Positions 54,421 through 60,996 of a stretch of 64,000 bases of DNA are shown here, in pieces. How positions within the stretch are numbered: the stretch's first letter is position 1; the number at the start of each line of letters is the position of its first letter. Under the pieces are notes generated by a model, which had not been told where the DNA came from, ran no database searches, and was given only the letters and a program-made list of their open reading frames with translations. This DNA is from JADLHS01 sp049840435 (lineage in GTDB: Bacteria > Verrucomicrobiota > Verrucomicrobiia > Limisphaerales > JADLHS01): NCBI GenBank assembly GCA_049840435.1, contig JASGKY010000024.1:1-64000 (forward strand), read 5' to 3'. The position numbers and the translations under genes are program-made.

Positions 54421-54422
54421 CG

Positions 54423-54746
54423 ATGAAAAAATCCGTCCTTGGTAGAGTGCTGGTCGCCGCGCTGCTTGGATCGTCCGTTGCGCCCGTCGCGCCGATCACT
54501 AACGCGGCTCGTGGTGGCGTTTACATAAACAACCCTTCGCGAGCGGAAGCGCCACGCACTACGGCCGTGCCCAGCGCGAACACTCGAGGCATGACTGTAT
54601 TGCCCGACTTGTTTGGTGGTTACTCTAACCCTATAGCCTGGTCGCCGTGTATCTGGCCGCACAATCGCCCCCAACCTGGTTGGCGCAAGGTCCAATCCAG
54701 AAGCCGGCACAACGAACGGATGCGACGGCAACGGAGGAATGCGTGA
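54423..54746 (+). CDS. Exported small prophage protein
   Basis: 107 residues from the ATG at 54423, 2 bases after the previous stop. It has a signal peptide (MKKSVLGRVLVAALLGSSVA) and a basic C-terminus (RHNERMRRQRRNA). The middle contains a Trp/Pro segment (AWSPCIWPHNRPQPGW). No family is recognised; it may act at the envelope during entry or release. Confidence 0.55.
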   Translation: MKKSVLGRVLVAALLGSSVAPVAPITNAARGGVYINNPSRAEAPRTTAVPSANTRGMTVLPDLFGGYSNPIAWSPCIWPHNRPQPGWRKVQSRSRHNERMRRQRRNA

Positions 54747-54771
54747 TTGTCCTCGCGCATCTTAACGCGTC

Positions 54772-54993
54772 GTGACAAAAACCATCGCCATCCTCACCGA
54801 GGTGAGCTGCGACGTCTGCAACAACGCAACGGCCGTAGTTGACGCCAGGAATCACGCTACGGGTAAACCTGTGCGGATCGTCGGCATGAAGAAACCCAAC
54901 ACAAAGGGCTGGCTGATATTGCCGGAGAAATTTCACGGGACGGGCGTCCACGTCTGCCCCGGCTGCCTGGCTGCAATCAATGCCGCAAAATGA
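54772..54993 (+). CDS. Small zinc-ribbon prophage protein
   Basis: 73 residues from a GTG. Two Cys pairs (VSCDVCNNA and HVCPGCLAAI) frame a beta region (GWLILPEKFHGTG), suggesting a zinc ribbon. It overlaps the next gene by 4 bases. Confidence 0.6.
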   Translation: MTKTIAILTEVSCDVCNNATAVVDARNHATGKPVRIVGMKKPNTKGWLILPEKFHGTGVHVCPGCLAAINAAK

Positions 54994-55211
54994 TTCACTC
55001 CTGCGACAATTTCGCCGGCTGGCCCGTGTGGAACTGGACCGCCGCCGTCGGCGTGGCCATCGGCTACCTGATCGGCTGGCTCACGTTCCGATGCCGGCAT
55101 GATTGGATCCGCCGCGCCGACCTGGATCACCTTTGGGACGTAGGCCGCAACAAACGATTTTACTGGCAGTGCCGGCGCTGCGGTAAATTCAAAACCAAGT
55201 GCCTCTGGTGA
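54990..55211 (+). CDS. Small membrane protein with Cys pairs
   Basis: 73 residues. A TM helix (WTAAVGVAIGYLIGWLTF) is followed by a basic domain with WQCRRCGKFKTKCLW. It lies directly upstream of the packaging ATPase; PRD1 packaging vertices need small membrane proteins next to the ATPase, which is a possible role. Confidence 0.6.
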   Translation: MIHSCDNFAGWPVWNWTAAVGVAIGYLIGWLTFRCRHDWIRRADLDHLWDVGRNKRFYWQCRRCGKFKTKCLW

Positions 55212-55297
55212 TCCTTTGCCTGGCTATCTGCATCGCCCTGTATTTCGTCGCGGCCAACTCCGGCTCGGATGATCCCCCGCCGGCTTGCTATGCTTGA
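55208..55297 (+). CDS. Possible 29-residue TM peptide
   Basis: A GTG overlaps the preceding stop (GTGA) and the peptide reads VILCLAICIALYFVAANSG plus a Pro-rich end. It overlaps the internal ATPase ATG at 55290. It is very short, so support is limited to coupling and hydrophobicity. Confidence 0.35.
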   Translation: MILCLAICIALYFVAANSGSDDPPPACYA

Positions 55298-55937
55298 TGC
55301 CGAACACATTCTTGTCCTAGGCCGCACCGGATTCGGGAAAACGATCTTCGTCCGCCGGCATTGCTTCAATGCGGCCGACGTCGCGTGCTCGTTCGTCCTG
55401 GACTGGAATAACCGCTTCTGTTTCGACTGGCACGGCCGGCCGTTGCCGCTGCCGAAGTCCTATTCCTACTCGCAGCTCAACGCCAACTTGCACACGGGCT
55501 GGGGCATCTATGATCCCTCCCGCGAATTCCCCGGCGTGATCCTGGACAAAAAGTTGCAGATGGCCGCGCTGAAACACTTTTGCCGCTACGTGCGAGCGGC
55601 GAGCAAGGGCGGTCCCGGCCGCAAACTCGTGTGCATTGCCGAGGTCTGGAATTTTTGCACTGAGGACAGCATACCCCCGGAGATGGCCGTGCTCGCCCAG
55701 GACGGCCGGGGAGATCGGATTAGCTTCGTATTCGACACGCAACGCCCCGAGCTGCTGAACGGATCACTGGTAGGTGCCGCGACAGAGGTCGTCGCGTTTC
55801 GCCTGGATGAGAAACACGCCAAGCGGGCCGTGGGGGGAATGATGGGACACGATCCCGAACAGATTTGCCGACTCGACAAGGGGCAGTTCGTATCACGTCA
55901 CCTTGACGGCCGGAGCGTGATCGGCCGGCTTTTCTGA
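55269..55937 (+). CDS. Genome-packaging ATPase (FtsK/HerA superfamily, P9/A32-like)
   Basis: 222 residues (215 if the ATG at 55290 is used). Walker A is GRTGFGKT at residues 18-25. Walker B is LVCIAEVW at about 120-127, with Glu125 as the likely catalytic acid. The superfamily sensor Gln lies in FVFDTQRP (Gln158). The end (RAVGGMMGHDPEQICRLDKG) also fits viral packaging ATPases. Its short length, with no FtsK gamma or TM domain, matches PRD1/PM2-type ATPases that pump DNA through a vertex. A Zot-type filamentous-phage protein would carry a TM helix, which is absent. It is the last gene of the rightward operon and overlaps a convergent gene by 45 bases. Confidence 0.82.
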   Translation: MIPRRLAMLDAEHILVLGRTGFGKTIFVRRHCFNAADVACSFVLDWNNRFCFDWHGRPLPLPKSYSYSQLNANLHTGWGIYDPSREFPGVILDKKLQMAALKHFCRYVRAASKGGPGRKLVCIAEVWNFCTEDSIPPEMAVLAQDGRGDRISFVFDTQRPELLNGSLVGAATEVVAFRLDEKHAKRAVGGMMGHDPEQICRLDKGQFVSRHLDGRSVIGRLF

Positions 55938-56198
55938 CTTAAACTTCCACGCCGCGCCACACTTCGCGCAGATTGGCAGGCTCGCTCCGAACTTCACGCC
56001 GGAGTTACACTCGCACCCCACCACAATCGCCCGTGGTTTGAGTTCTTCAGCCGTCACCCGCCGGACAAGCCACAGGTCAGTGTCGAGCTGCTGGACGGTC
56101 AATAGCGCGTTGGGCGGACATTCGTCGGGCATGTTGAAGCGCCGGCGTTCATCGGTGCGCCTGGACACCAGGTTGGGAGGTTGGACTTCGGTTTTCAT
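55893..56198 (-). CDS. Hypothetical prophage protein with zinc-ribbon-like Cys
   Basis: 101 residues. Four Cys (IVVGCECNSG and PICAKCGAAW) suggest a zinc ribbon near the C-terminus. The N-terminal part is basic and may bind nucleic acid. It is the last gene of the leftward early set, reached through the ACGGACA repeat region. Confidence 0.55.
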   Translation of the reverse strand: MKTEVQPPNLVSRRTDERRRFNMPDECPPNALLTVQQLDTDLWLVRRVTAEELKPRAIVVGCECNSGVKFGASLPICAKCGAAWKFKSEKPADHAPAVKVT

Positions 56199-56220
56199 AT
56201 TGGGTTACAGCCCACGTTAA

Positions 56221-56383
56221 ACGGACATTTTTACACCCGACAGACGGACAGAAATTCCACCCCGTTTGGTCCGACCCCGGACCGCCGGACTGTCCCAGGA
56301 CGGACACCCAAGCTCAAATTGAGACGGACAGACGGACAGAACGGACAAAACCGTTGTCCGTTCTACCGGCTACCGGACGGACA
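56221..56383. repeat. ACGGACA repeat cluster
   Basis: Seven direct copies of ACGGACA start at 56221, 56244, 56300, 56324, 56332, 56341 and 56377, and one inverted TGTCCGT lies at 56355-56361. A TGTCCCA like those at 52.5 kb lies at 56291. The cluster fills the gap between two early genes and is a candidate operator, partition or packaging site. Confidence 0.75.
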
Positions 56384-56635
56384 ATCCAGGTTGCCGGATT
56401 GAATCGCCGCTCGCAGATCGGACAGCCGCCAGCCCCACCGCGTCCGGGCTGGCAATTCAGCCCGCCGCCGGTAAAAGGTGGAGCGGGACCAGCCGAGGAG
56501 TGCAATCACGCCCTTTGCGGTGAGGAACGCAAACGACACGGCACGCTCTAGCTGGTCCACGCGGCTCTCTAAACTGGGTTTGATGCTGGGGGGCATCCAA
56601 GGGGGGAAGACTGCATTCAGCGTGCCGAACGTCAC
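56363..56635 (-). CDS. Helix-turn-helix regulator (AlpA/excisionase-like)
   Basis: 90 residues. TAKGVIALLGWSRSTFYRRRAE (about residues 39-60) is a MerR/AlpA-type winged helix: a target-recognition helix after the Gly-Trp turn. The N-terminal part has RVDQLERAVSFAF, a possible dimer helix. It reads toward the ACGGACA cluster and might bind it. It could regulate early genes or act as an excisionase; a second candidate lies at attR. Confidence 0.6.
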   Translation of the reverse strand: MTFGTLNAVFPPWMPPSIKPSLESRVDQLERAVSFAFLTAKGVIALLGWSRSTFYRRRAELPARTRWGWRLSDLRAAIQSGNLDCPSGSR

Positions 56636-57021
56636 GCCTGCGCCAGCGCGGCCTGTTTACAGAGCTTCAGACATTCGGCTTCGACATACTCCGTGGACCG
56701 GATCACCCCGTCCTGGCCAAAGATGAACCGGAGCGGCATGTCGGCGTAGTGGGGGAGATCAGGATCGGGAGCGTCGCCAGAATGGGCACAATCAAACCCG
56801 ACGCACCACGCCCACGTCCCGGCCGGGCCGGCAAACGTCAGCCCACCGTGAACGTCAGCTTCAATTTCTTCATACAACCGGCCAAACCAAGGATGCTCAG
56901 GAGGCACTAAGACGTAGCCGCAGCGGTAGCACATTTTGTTGTGCGCCACGAACCAGGTTAAACCTTCATGCTCGCCGGCGATCAGTACGAAGCCGTCAAA
57001 TTGGGGAGGGAGTTGCATCAT
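56632..57021 (-). CDS. Hypothetical prophage protein
   Basis: 129 residues from the first of two ATGs (57021/57018). It has a CYRCGYVLVPPEHPWFGRLY segment and a beta-rich centre (GGLTFAGPAGTWAWCVGFDC), with a further pair of Cys at the end. Some tailed-phage accessory proteins carry similar text, but I cannot name the family. It overlaps the regulator start by 4 bases. Confidence 0.55.
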   Translation of the reverse strand: MMQLPPQFDGFVLIAGEHEGLTWFVAHNKMCYRCGYVLVPPEHPWFGRLYEEIEADVHGGLTFAGPAGTWAWCVGFDCAHSGDAPDPDLPHYADMPLRFIFGQDGVIRSTEYVEAECLKLCKQAALAQA

Positions 57022-57119
57022 AAATTTTGGAGCTGAACAAACAACGCGCCGGCCATGAACACCAGGCCGAGGACCGCGCCGACAATCATCGCCCAAGCGA
57101 GCCGTTCGGATTTGCTCAT
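57018..57119 (-). CDS. 33-residue TM peptide
   Basis: MSKSERLAWAMIVGAVLGLV continues FMAGALFVQLQNL: one TM helix. Its stop overlaps the next ATG. A member of the coupled early set. Confidence 0.5.
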   Translation of the reverse strand: MSKSERLAWAMIVGAVLGLVFMAGALFVQLQNL

Positions 57120-57123
57120 AGGT

Positions 57124-57318
57124 TCAGCCTTGGAATTGTTCGCCAGGCAGTAGCAACTGCCATCCATGTGTGGCGGCCAAGAATCGCAGCCGCGACAGCT
57201 CGCTCTCCTTCACGGCAACCATTCCATCGGCCAGATGCGCCAACAGGAACTTGTCAGTTTGGGATTCCCCCTCCCAAAGCCCGTCCGCCGTCTTAACTAA
57301 TCTCAATGGATAGTTCAT
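57124..57318 (-). CDS. 64-residue hypothetical prophage protein
   Basis: Starts MNYPLRLVKTADGLWEGESQ; soluble, mixed alpha/beta, with SRLRFLAATHGWQLL near the end. Overlaps the upstream gene stop by 4 bases. Function unknown. Confidence 0.5.
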   Translation of the reverse strand: MNYPLRLVKTADGLWEGESQTDKFLLAHLADGMVAVKESELSRLRFLAATHGWQLLLPGEQFQG

Positions 57319-57572
57319 ACGTTTTGAAAGTCCGCGCCAGTCATCACCGCTTGCCGCTCGCGCAGGCTCATGTGGAAATCGTGCAGCAACAACGCCGCAT
57401 CCACACAATCCGGCAATTCCAGCGCAAGCAGCTTCAACATCGGCGGGTGAAGTAGGACGTAAATTTCGAGCGCATCACGGGCGTCCTGTGCCGTGAGGTC
57501 CGGCCGGCTTAACACTTCACGACAGCGTTGCGCCTCGTGCGCCAGCAAGCGAATCGCGTCGTCAGCGGTCAT
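57315..57572 (-). CDS. 85-residue helical prophage protein
   Basis: Starts MTADDAIRLLAHEAQRCREV; almost all helix (DARDALEIYVLLHPPMLKLL). It overlaps neighbours by 4 bases at both ends. Function unknown. Confidence 0.52.
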   Translation of the reverse strand: MTADDAIRLLAHEAQRCREVLSRPDLTAQDARDALEIYVLLHPPMLKLLALELPDCVDAALLLHDFHMSLRERQAVMTGADFQNV

Positions 57573-57687
57573 CGTGGCGATCCTGGTAAGGTTTCTCCGG
57601 TGGGGTTTGATCGTCGTCGGCACATACCCAACGGGCGATGTGAAACAACACGAGCAACAAAGCTGCGAGCCCTAGCAGTTCCATCAT
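57562..57687 (-). CDS. 41-residue TM peptide
   Basis: MMELLGLAALLLVLFHIARW followed by an acidic tail (CADDDQTPPEKP). A single N-terminal TM helix. Overlaps the next gene by 11 bases and the previous by 4. Confidence 0.48.
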   Translation of the reverse strand: MMELLGLAALLLVLFHIARWVCADDDQTPPEKPYQDRHDDR

Positions 57688-57878
57688 GCCCCCCTTTCTG
57701 CGAGCGCCCCGATCGGCAGCGGGTTGACCAGGAGCGCCTTGATCTTGTCCGGCCGCTGCCGGCCGTAAAACTCCACACACGCCCCGGCGTGCAATTCAAT
57801 TTCGGCCCGGATCGTTTCGAGCCGCTCCGCCGGCACGTCGCCAGGCGTCTCCACCGTCACAAGAAATTGCTTCGTCAT
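57684..57878 (-). CDS. 64-residue hypothetical prophage protein
   Basis: MTKQFLVTVETPGDVPAERL then a helix and strand pattern (ETIRAEIELHAGACVEFYG). It may be a ferredoxin-like small fold. Function unknown. Confidence 0.5.
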   Translation of the reverse strand: MTKQFLVTVETPGDVPAERLETIRAEIELHAGACVEFYGRQRPDKIKALLVNPLPIGALAERGA

Positions 57879-57883
57879 GGCGG

Positions 57884-58276
57884 TTATTTGATGTGCCGGG
57901 CTGATTCTAAAACCGGCAGGTTGGCTTCCGTCGGGATGTACACCACGGTCTTGTCCACGTCCGCGCCGGCCACTTCGGTGATCCACAGGTAACGCAGATA
58001 CGATTCGTTCCCCTGGAGACTCGCGCCGATGATCTGGTTCGCTTTCGCGACGCCCTCAGCGCGTTTGATTTCCGCCTGGGCCAACAACTCAGCGGCCTCC
58101 ATCTTTGCTTTCGCTTCGGCGACGGCAACCTCCTTGGAGGCCTGCGCGTGCGCCAACAGGGCTTGCCCTTCGAGCCGCTGCTGATAAACGCGATAATGCG
58201 GACAGCCAACCAGGCCGACGGCCACGAGGCCGAGGGCAACTATTCCGATGAATCCGATTCCGATAATTTCTTTCAT
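57884..58276 (-). CDS. SPFH/prohibitin-like membrane protein
   Basis: 130 residues. The start is a TM or lipoprotein segment (IIGIGFIGIVALGLVAVGLVGC), followed by the long charged helix typical of SPFH proteins (LLAHAQASKEVAVAEAKAKM, AELLAQAEIKRAEGVAKANQ) and a C-terminal IIGASLQGNESYLRYLWITE block. Host HflK/C-type proteins tune FtsH, and phages with SPFH proteins may protect lysogeny factors or organise membranes. The globular SPFH head is missing, so only the coiled-coil half is kept. Confidence 0.7.
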   Translation of the reverse strand: MKEIIGIGFIGIVALGLVAVGLVGCPHYRVYQQRLEGQALLAHAQASKEVAVAEAKAKMEAAELLAQAEIKRAEGVAKANQIIGASLQGNESYLRYLWITEVAGADVDKTVVYIPTEANLPVLESARHIK

Positions 58277-58373
58277 GTGTTTTTGTTGGGTTAATGCCGC
58301 GACGCGCCCCGGCCCGTGAAACAGTCACGCGCCCGTCGAGTGATGTAAAAAGGACGCATCGCGGCAAATTGGT

Positions 58374-58610
58374 TTAGGTTTCGAGTGACTTCAGCGCGTC
58401 GTCTATGTGCCCCAGCGCCGCCGTTTGTGTGCGCCGCAGCGTTATGAGGTTGGCCCTGGCAGCTCTGAGTTTATCCCGCGCCAGAGTCGGCGAGGTGCAA
58501 CGGTGCGCGGTGCTGGCGTTGGAAAGTTGCAGCAGCGCGGCCAAGGTCGCTAAGTTCATATCCTGCGCGGCCCGATAGCCGGCGGTGATGCTGTCGAGGG
58601 TTGGTTTCAT
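58374..58610 (-). CDS. 78-residue helical prophage protein
   Basis: Starts MKPTLDSITAGYRAAQDMNL; helical with a basic centre (ARDKLRAARANLITLRRTQT). Overlaps the upstream gene by 4 bases. Function unknown. Confidence 0.5.
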   Translation of the reverse strand: MKPTLDSITAGYRAAQDMNLATLAALLQLSNASTAHRCTSPTLARDKLRAARANLITLRRTQTAALGHIDDALKSLET

Positions 58611-58852
58611 ACGAGTTGAAGAACCTCCTTTTTCCGGTCCGGCTTGTGTTCCAGGCACACGTGCCCGCCGCGCTTGAAGTCCAAGTAACGCGCCGGTAGG
58701 CCACAGGGCGAGCCGTCATCCTGGCACGCGACGCATTTGTGATAATTGGCGCGGGGCGCTGGCTTGGCCGGCTCGCGTTCCAACAACAGCGCCGTGATGC
58801 CGGCGAAGGTGAACGGACCACGCGGGCGGCGTACGATCGTTGAAGGTGTCAT
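58607..58852 (-). CDS. Small prophage protein with zinc-finger-like Cys/His
   Basis: 81 residues: basic start (MTPSTIVRRPRGPFTFAG), then CVACQDDGSPCG and HVCLEH, a likely zinc site. Overlaps both neighbours by 4 bases. Confidence 0.52.
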   Translation of the reverse strand: MTPSTIVRRPRGPFTFAGITALLLEREPAKPAPRANYHKCVACQDDGSPCGLPARYLDFKRGGHVCLEHKPDRKKEVLQLV

Positions 58853-59055
58853 TGGCCACCTCCGAGTTTTTTCGGGGCGACGACATAGGCCATTTTCCAT
58901 CCCGGCCAGACTTCTTTAACCATCGCATTGATCCGCTCCCGGGCTTGCGGGGCATCCTTCGCCGGCGTCTGGACGGTTTTGGTGACGACAGTTTTCTGGA
59001 GTCGCAGCGAGATCACCGCGCCGAACACCTTGCCGATATGCAGCACGGGAGTCAT
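58849..59055 (-). CDS. 68-residue basic prophage protein
   Basis: MTPVLHIGKVFGAVISLRLQ then TKTVQTPAKDAPQARERINA, and a closing VWPGWKMAYVVAPKKLGG. A small basic fold, perhaps nucleic-acid binding. Function unknown. Confidence 0.5.
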   Translation of the reverse strand: MTPVLHIGKVFGAVISLRLQKTVVTKTVQTPAKDAPQARERINAMVKEVWPGWKMAYVVAPKKLGGGQ

Positions 59056-59456
59056 GGCCACACCGGCCTTTCCATCCACGCCACGATGCCGCGCAGATTT
59101 GCGGTATCCAACGTGCCCACGCAGTCGAACAGATTGAAGTCCCAGCCCTGTGATTTCGCGTAGCCAGGATTCCAGACGTTCAGCAGGAACAAAGCGGCGT
59201 AGCGTTCGCCACTGGACCACACGCCGAGGTTATCGGCGAACTTATTTGAGTCGAATGACAGTTCGTCGCTGCCATACTTGACAAGCCATGGCGCGTTACG
59301 ATCGTAGGACAGCGCATCGCCCGTCTGGTTTAAGTTTAATCCCATCTTGTGAGCGATGACGGGGATTCGGACAGCGACCCAATAAAGTTGGGCCGTCGCT
59401 CTGGTGAGCTTTCGTTTTTGTGTTGCCGGTGTAGCCGGCTCAGTTATTGTTTTCAT
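59052..59456 (-). CDS. Hypothetical prophage protein
   Basis: 134 residues from the ATG at 59456. After a basic start comes LTRATAQLYWVAVRIPVIAH and FADNLGVWSSGERYAALFLLNVWNPG; the pattern is helical with conserved-looking aromatic residues. Family unknown. It is first after the replication gene, across a hairpin at 59475. Confidence 0.55.
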   Translation of the reverse strand: MKTITEPATPATQKRKLTRATAQLYWVAVRIPVIAHKMGLNLNQTGDALSYDRNAPWLVKYGSDELSFDSNKFADNLGVWSSGERYAALFLLNVWNPGYAKSQGWDFNLFDCVGTLDTANLRGIVAWMERPVWP

Positions 59457-59474
59457 GTTCGTTGCTTTACTGAT

Positions 59475-59504
59475 GCCCCGGCCTGTCGCCGGGGCGTTTT
59501 TTTT
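59475..59504 (+). terminator. Intrinsic terminator reading rightward between leftward genes
   Basis: Perfect 8-bp stem GCCCCGGC/GCCGGGGC with loop CTGTC, then G and T8 on the plus strand. The genes on both sides are on the minus strand, so it would end a transcript antisense to them. Confidence 0.75.
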
Positions 59505-59506
59505 GG

Positions 59507-60637
59507 TTAGGCCCCGGCAGCGACAGGCTCCGGGGAAATTGATTTCTTCGCCGCACTCCAAAGCTTTTGCCGCTGGTCTAGGGGCATCGGCTTTGGTGCG
59601 TTGGTGCCGGTTGAAGTGCGGACGGGTTTTGCTCCAACGGTTTCGTCAGGGGGCAAGCCGCCGAGCCTGTGAGCCTTTACAGCGGCGAGACGGACTTTCC
59701 AATGTTCGCGGGAGGCCGGCGTTTTGGCGGAGTCCAGCTTGCCCCGCAGTTCCTTTTCCAACGTCACCAGCTTGGAGTCGAACATCCCGTTTAATCGGTT
59801 TTTGAACTTCTCCAGCTCCAGATCGGGGGGGGAGGAAGCGTCCGAATCACCCTTACCCCCTAATTGAGTACCTGAATCTATGGCTTTAGCCTTTATATGT
59901 CGGAAGCCCACTTCGGCGGACGGCGGCGGTAGATTTCGGCTCTCCGCCGAACTTGGCTTCGGCTCTGAGCCGATGACAGCTTCGGGTGCGGCCCGAACTT
60001 CACTTCGGCTCTCCGCCGAAACTAGCTTCGGCTCTGAGCCGAAACTATCTTCGGGTGAGAGCGGAATAAAATTGCGGGACTCAGCGGAAATTGCCTGCAA
60101 ATCCTGTTTTTCTGACGGCGGTGCGACTTGACGACTTCCGGGGAGGGGTAACGAGGCTTGACCTGGACGACGGGCGCCGAGTCCAGGATTCGCTGGAGCG
60201 GATCGGAATTTTCCTCCGCCATAAGTTCCGTCGGCATCGGTGCGTTGCTGTCGCATCGGTCGGTGCAAGCAAGTGAGGTGATACGTCGTGAGTGGCCACA
60301 TGTTCGTCTTGGGCTTTTTGGTGATCCACAGGTAGCCGCATTCCGCGATGCGTTGCTTCCAGGTGTAGATCGTACGACATGACACGGCGTAAATTTCGGC
60401 GAGGATTGTGTCTGAGATCGTGGCGACGCCCTTCACGTCATAGAACTGAGGATTGAGACAGCGATCCGCGATTTCGTCGAAGCACGATTTCATTGACCGC
60501 GTGAGTCGTGAGTCTGCGCGACATGCACGCCGTGCGACTAACACAGCGAGCGTGTCGGGATCGGTTTTCGCCACGAGGCCAAAAATTCCGTGCCCGCTCC
60601 CGTTGCCATTCTGGTGTCCGTTAAAGTCGTTGCTCAT
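59507..60637 (-). CDS. Winged-helix replication initiator-like protein with embedded iterons
   Basis: 376 residues. Residues about 40-125 form a winged-helix domain (SCFDEIADRCLNPQFYDVKG, ILAEIYAVSCRTIYTWKQRI, CGYLWITKKPKTNMWP) of the type seen in phage O-like and plasmid initiators. Residues about 180-255 are a low-complexity repeat (SAESRN, FGSEPK, SAESRS, IGSEPK), encoded by palindromic 23-bp repeats at 59912-60089. A helical C-terminal domain follows (LELEKFKNRLNGMFDSKLVT). Lambda O has the same plan: DNA-binding start, iterons inside the gene, partner-binding end. I infer that the origin lies inside this gene. No helicase or polymerase is encoded, so host enzymes must be recruited. Confidence 0.7.
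   Translation of the reverse strand: MSNDFNGHQNGNGSGHGIFGLVAKTDPDTLAVLVARRACRADSRLTRSMKSCFDEIADRCLNPQFYDVKGVATISDTILAEIYAVSCRTIYTWKQRIAECGYLWITKKPKTNMWPLTTYHLTCLHRPMRQQRTDADGTYGGGKFRSAPANPGLGARRPGQASLPLPGSRQVAPPSEKQDLQAISAESRNFIPLSPEDSFGSEPKLVSAESRSEVRAAPEAVIGSEPKPSSAESRNLPPPSAEVGFRHIKAKAIDSGTQLGGKGDSDASSPPDLELEKFKNRLNGMFDSKLVTLEKELRGKLDSAKTPASREHWKVRLAAVKAHRLGGLPPDETVGAKPVRTSTGTNAPKPMPLDQRQKLWSAAKKSISPEPVAAGA
59912..60089. repeat. Eight iterons phased at 23 bp; probable prophage origin
   Basis: 17-bp palindromic units start at 59912, 59935, 59958, 59981, 60004, 60027, 60050 and 60073, each exactly 23 bases apart. The core form is TTCGGCTCTGAGCCGAA or TTCGGCTCTCCGCCGAA; outer units are degenerate. 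An AT-rich patch (GAATAAAATT) lies between the last two. The phase, uniform palindrome and position inside a DNA-binding protein gene mark a replication origin. Confidence 0.85.
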
Positions 60638-60643
60638 GGCGGA

Positions 60644-60937
60644 TTAAGCATGAAGGTGTCTTGCTACCCGAACGTAGCCTTTGGGTACGATAGATTTAAT
60701 CAGCCGCTTCGATGCGGGTGTTATCTTTCCCCGAGGCTTCGGTGACTTTGGAAGTTTGACCCCGAGTTGGAGAGCGATGCGGTGTGGAGTATCGGCAGGA
60801 TATTGTTGGGGGCACTGGCGAAGTGCGAGTTCGTGGCTGAGCGGCTTGATGTTCAGCTTGTCAAAGTAAACGTAGAGACGGCGGCGGGACATTTTCTTGG
60901 CTGGTGCCAATGTGCGAAGGATTTCTGGAATGGTCAT
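60644..60937 (-). CDS. HTH protein next to attR, candidate excisionase
   Basis: 97 residues, starting 60 bases from attR. AKKMSRRRLYVYFDKLNIKP looks like a recognition helix with wing; the rest is basic (LPKSPKPRGKITPASKRLIK). A small basic DNA-binding protein beside the attachment site suits a recombination directionality factor or the lysogeny regulator. It ends 6 bases before the replication gene, so it may lead that operon. Confidence 0.6.
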   Translation of the reverse strand: MTIPEILRTLAPAKKMSRRRLYVYFDKLNIKPLSHELALRQCPQQYPADTPHRIALQLGVKLPKSPKPRGKITPASKRLIKSIVPKGYVRVARHLHA

Positions 60938-60996
60938 AGTCTCGGAACTGTGTTTTTTCAGTTCGGAGACTCTTTACACGCAGCAAAGCGGCGGTA

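Noticed and set aside
55269..55937. Zot-type ATPase of a filamentous phage
   Set aside because: It has no TM helix or filamentous coat gene set, and the element carries a P2-like icosahedral capsid protein.
56221..56383. CRISPR-like array
   Set aside because: The repeats are only 7 bases with irregular spacing and no cas gene is nearby.
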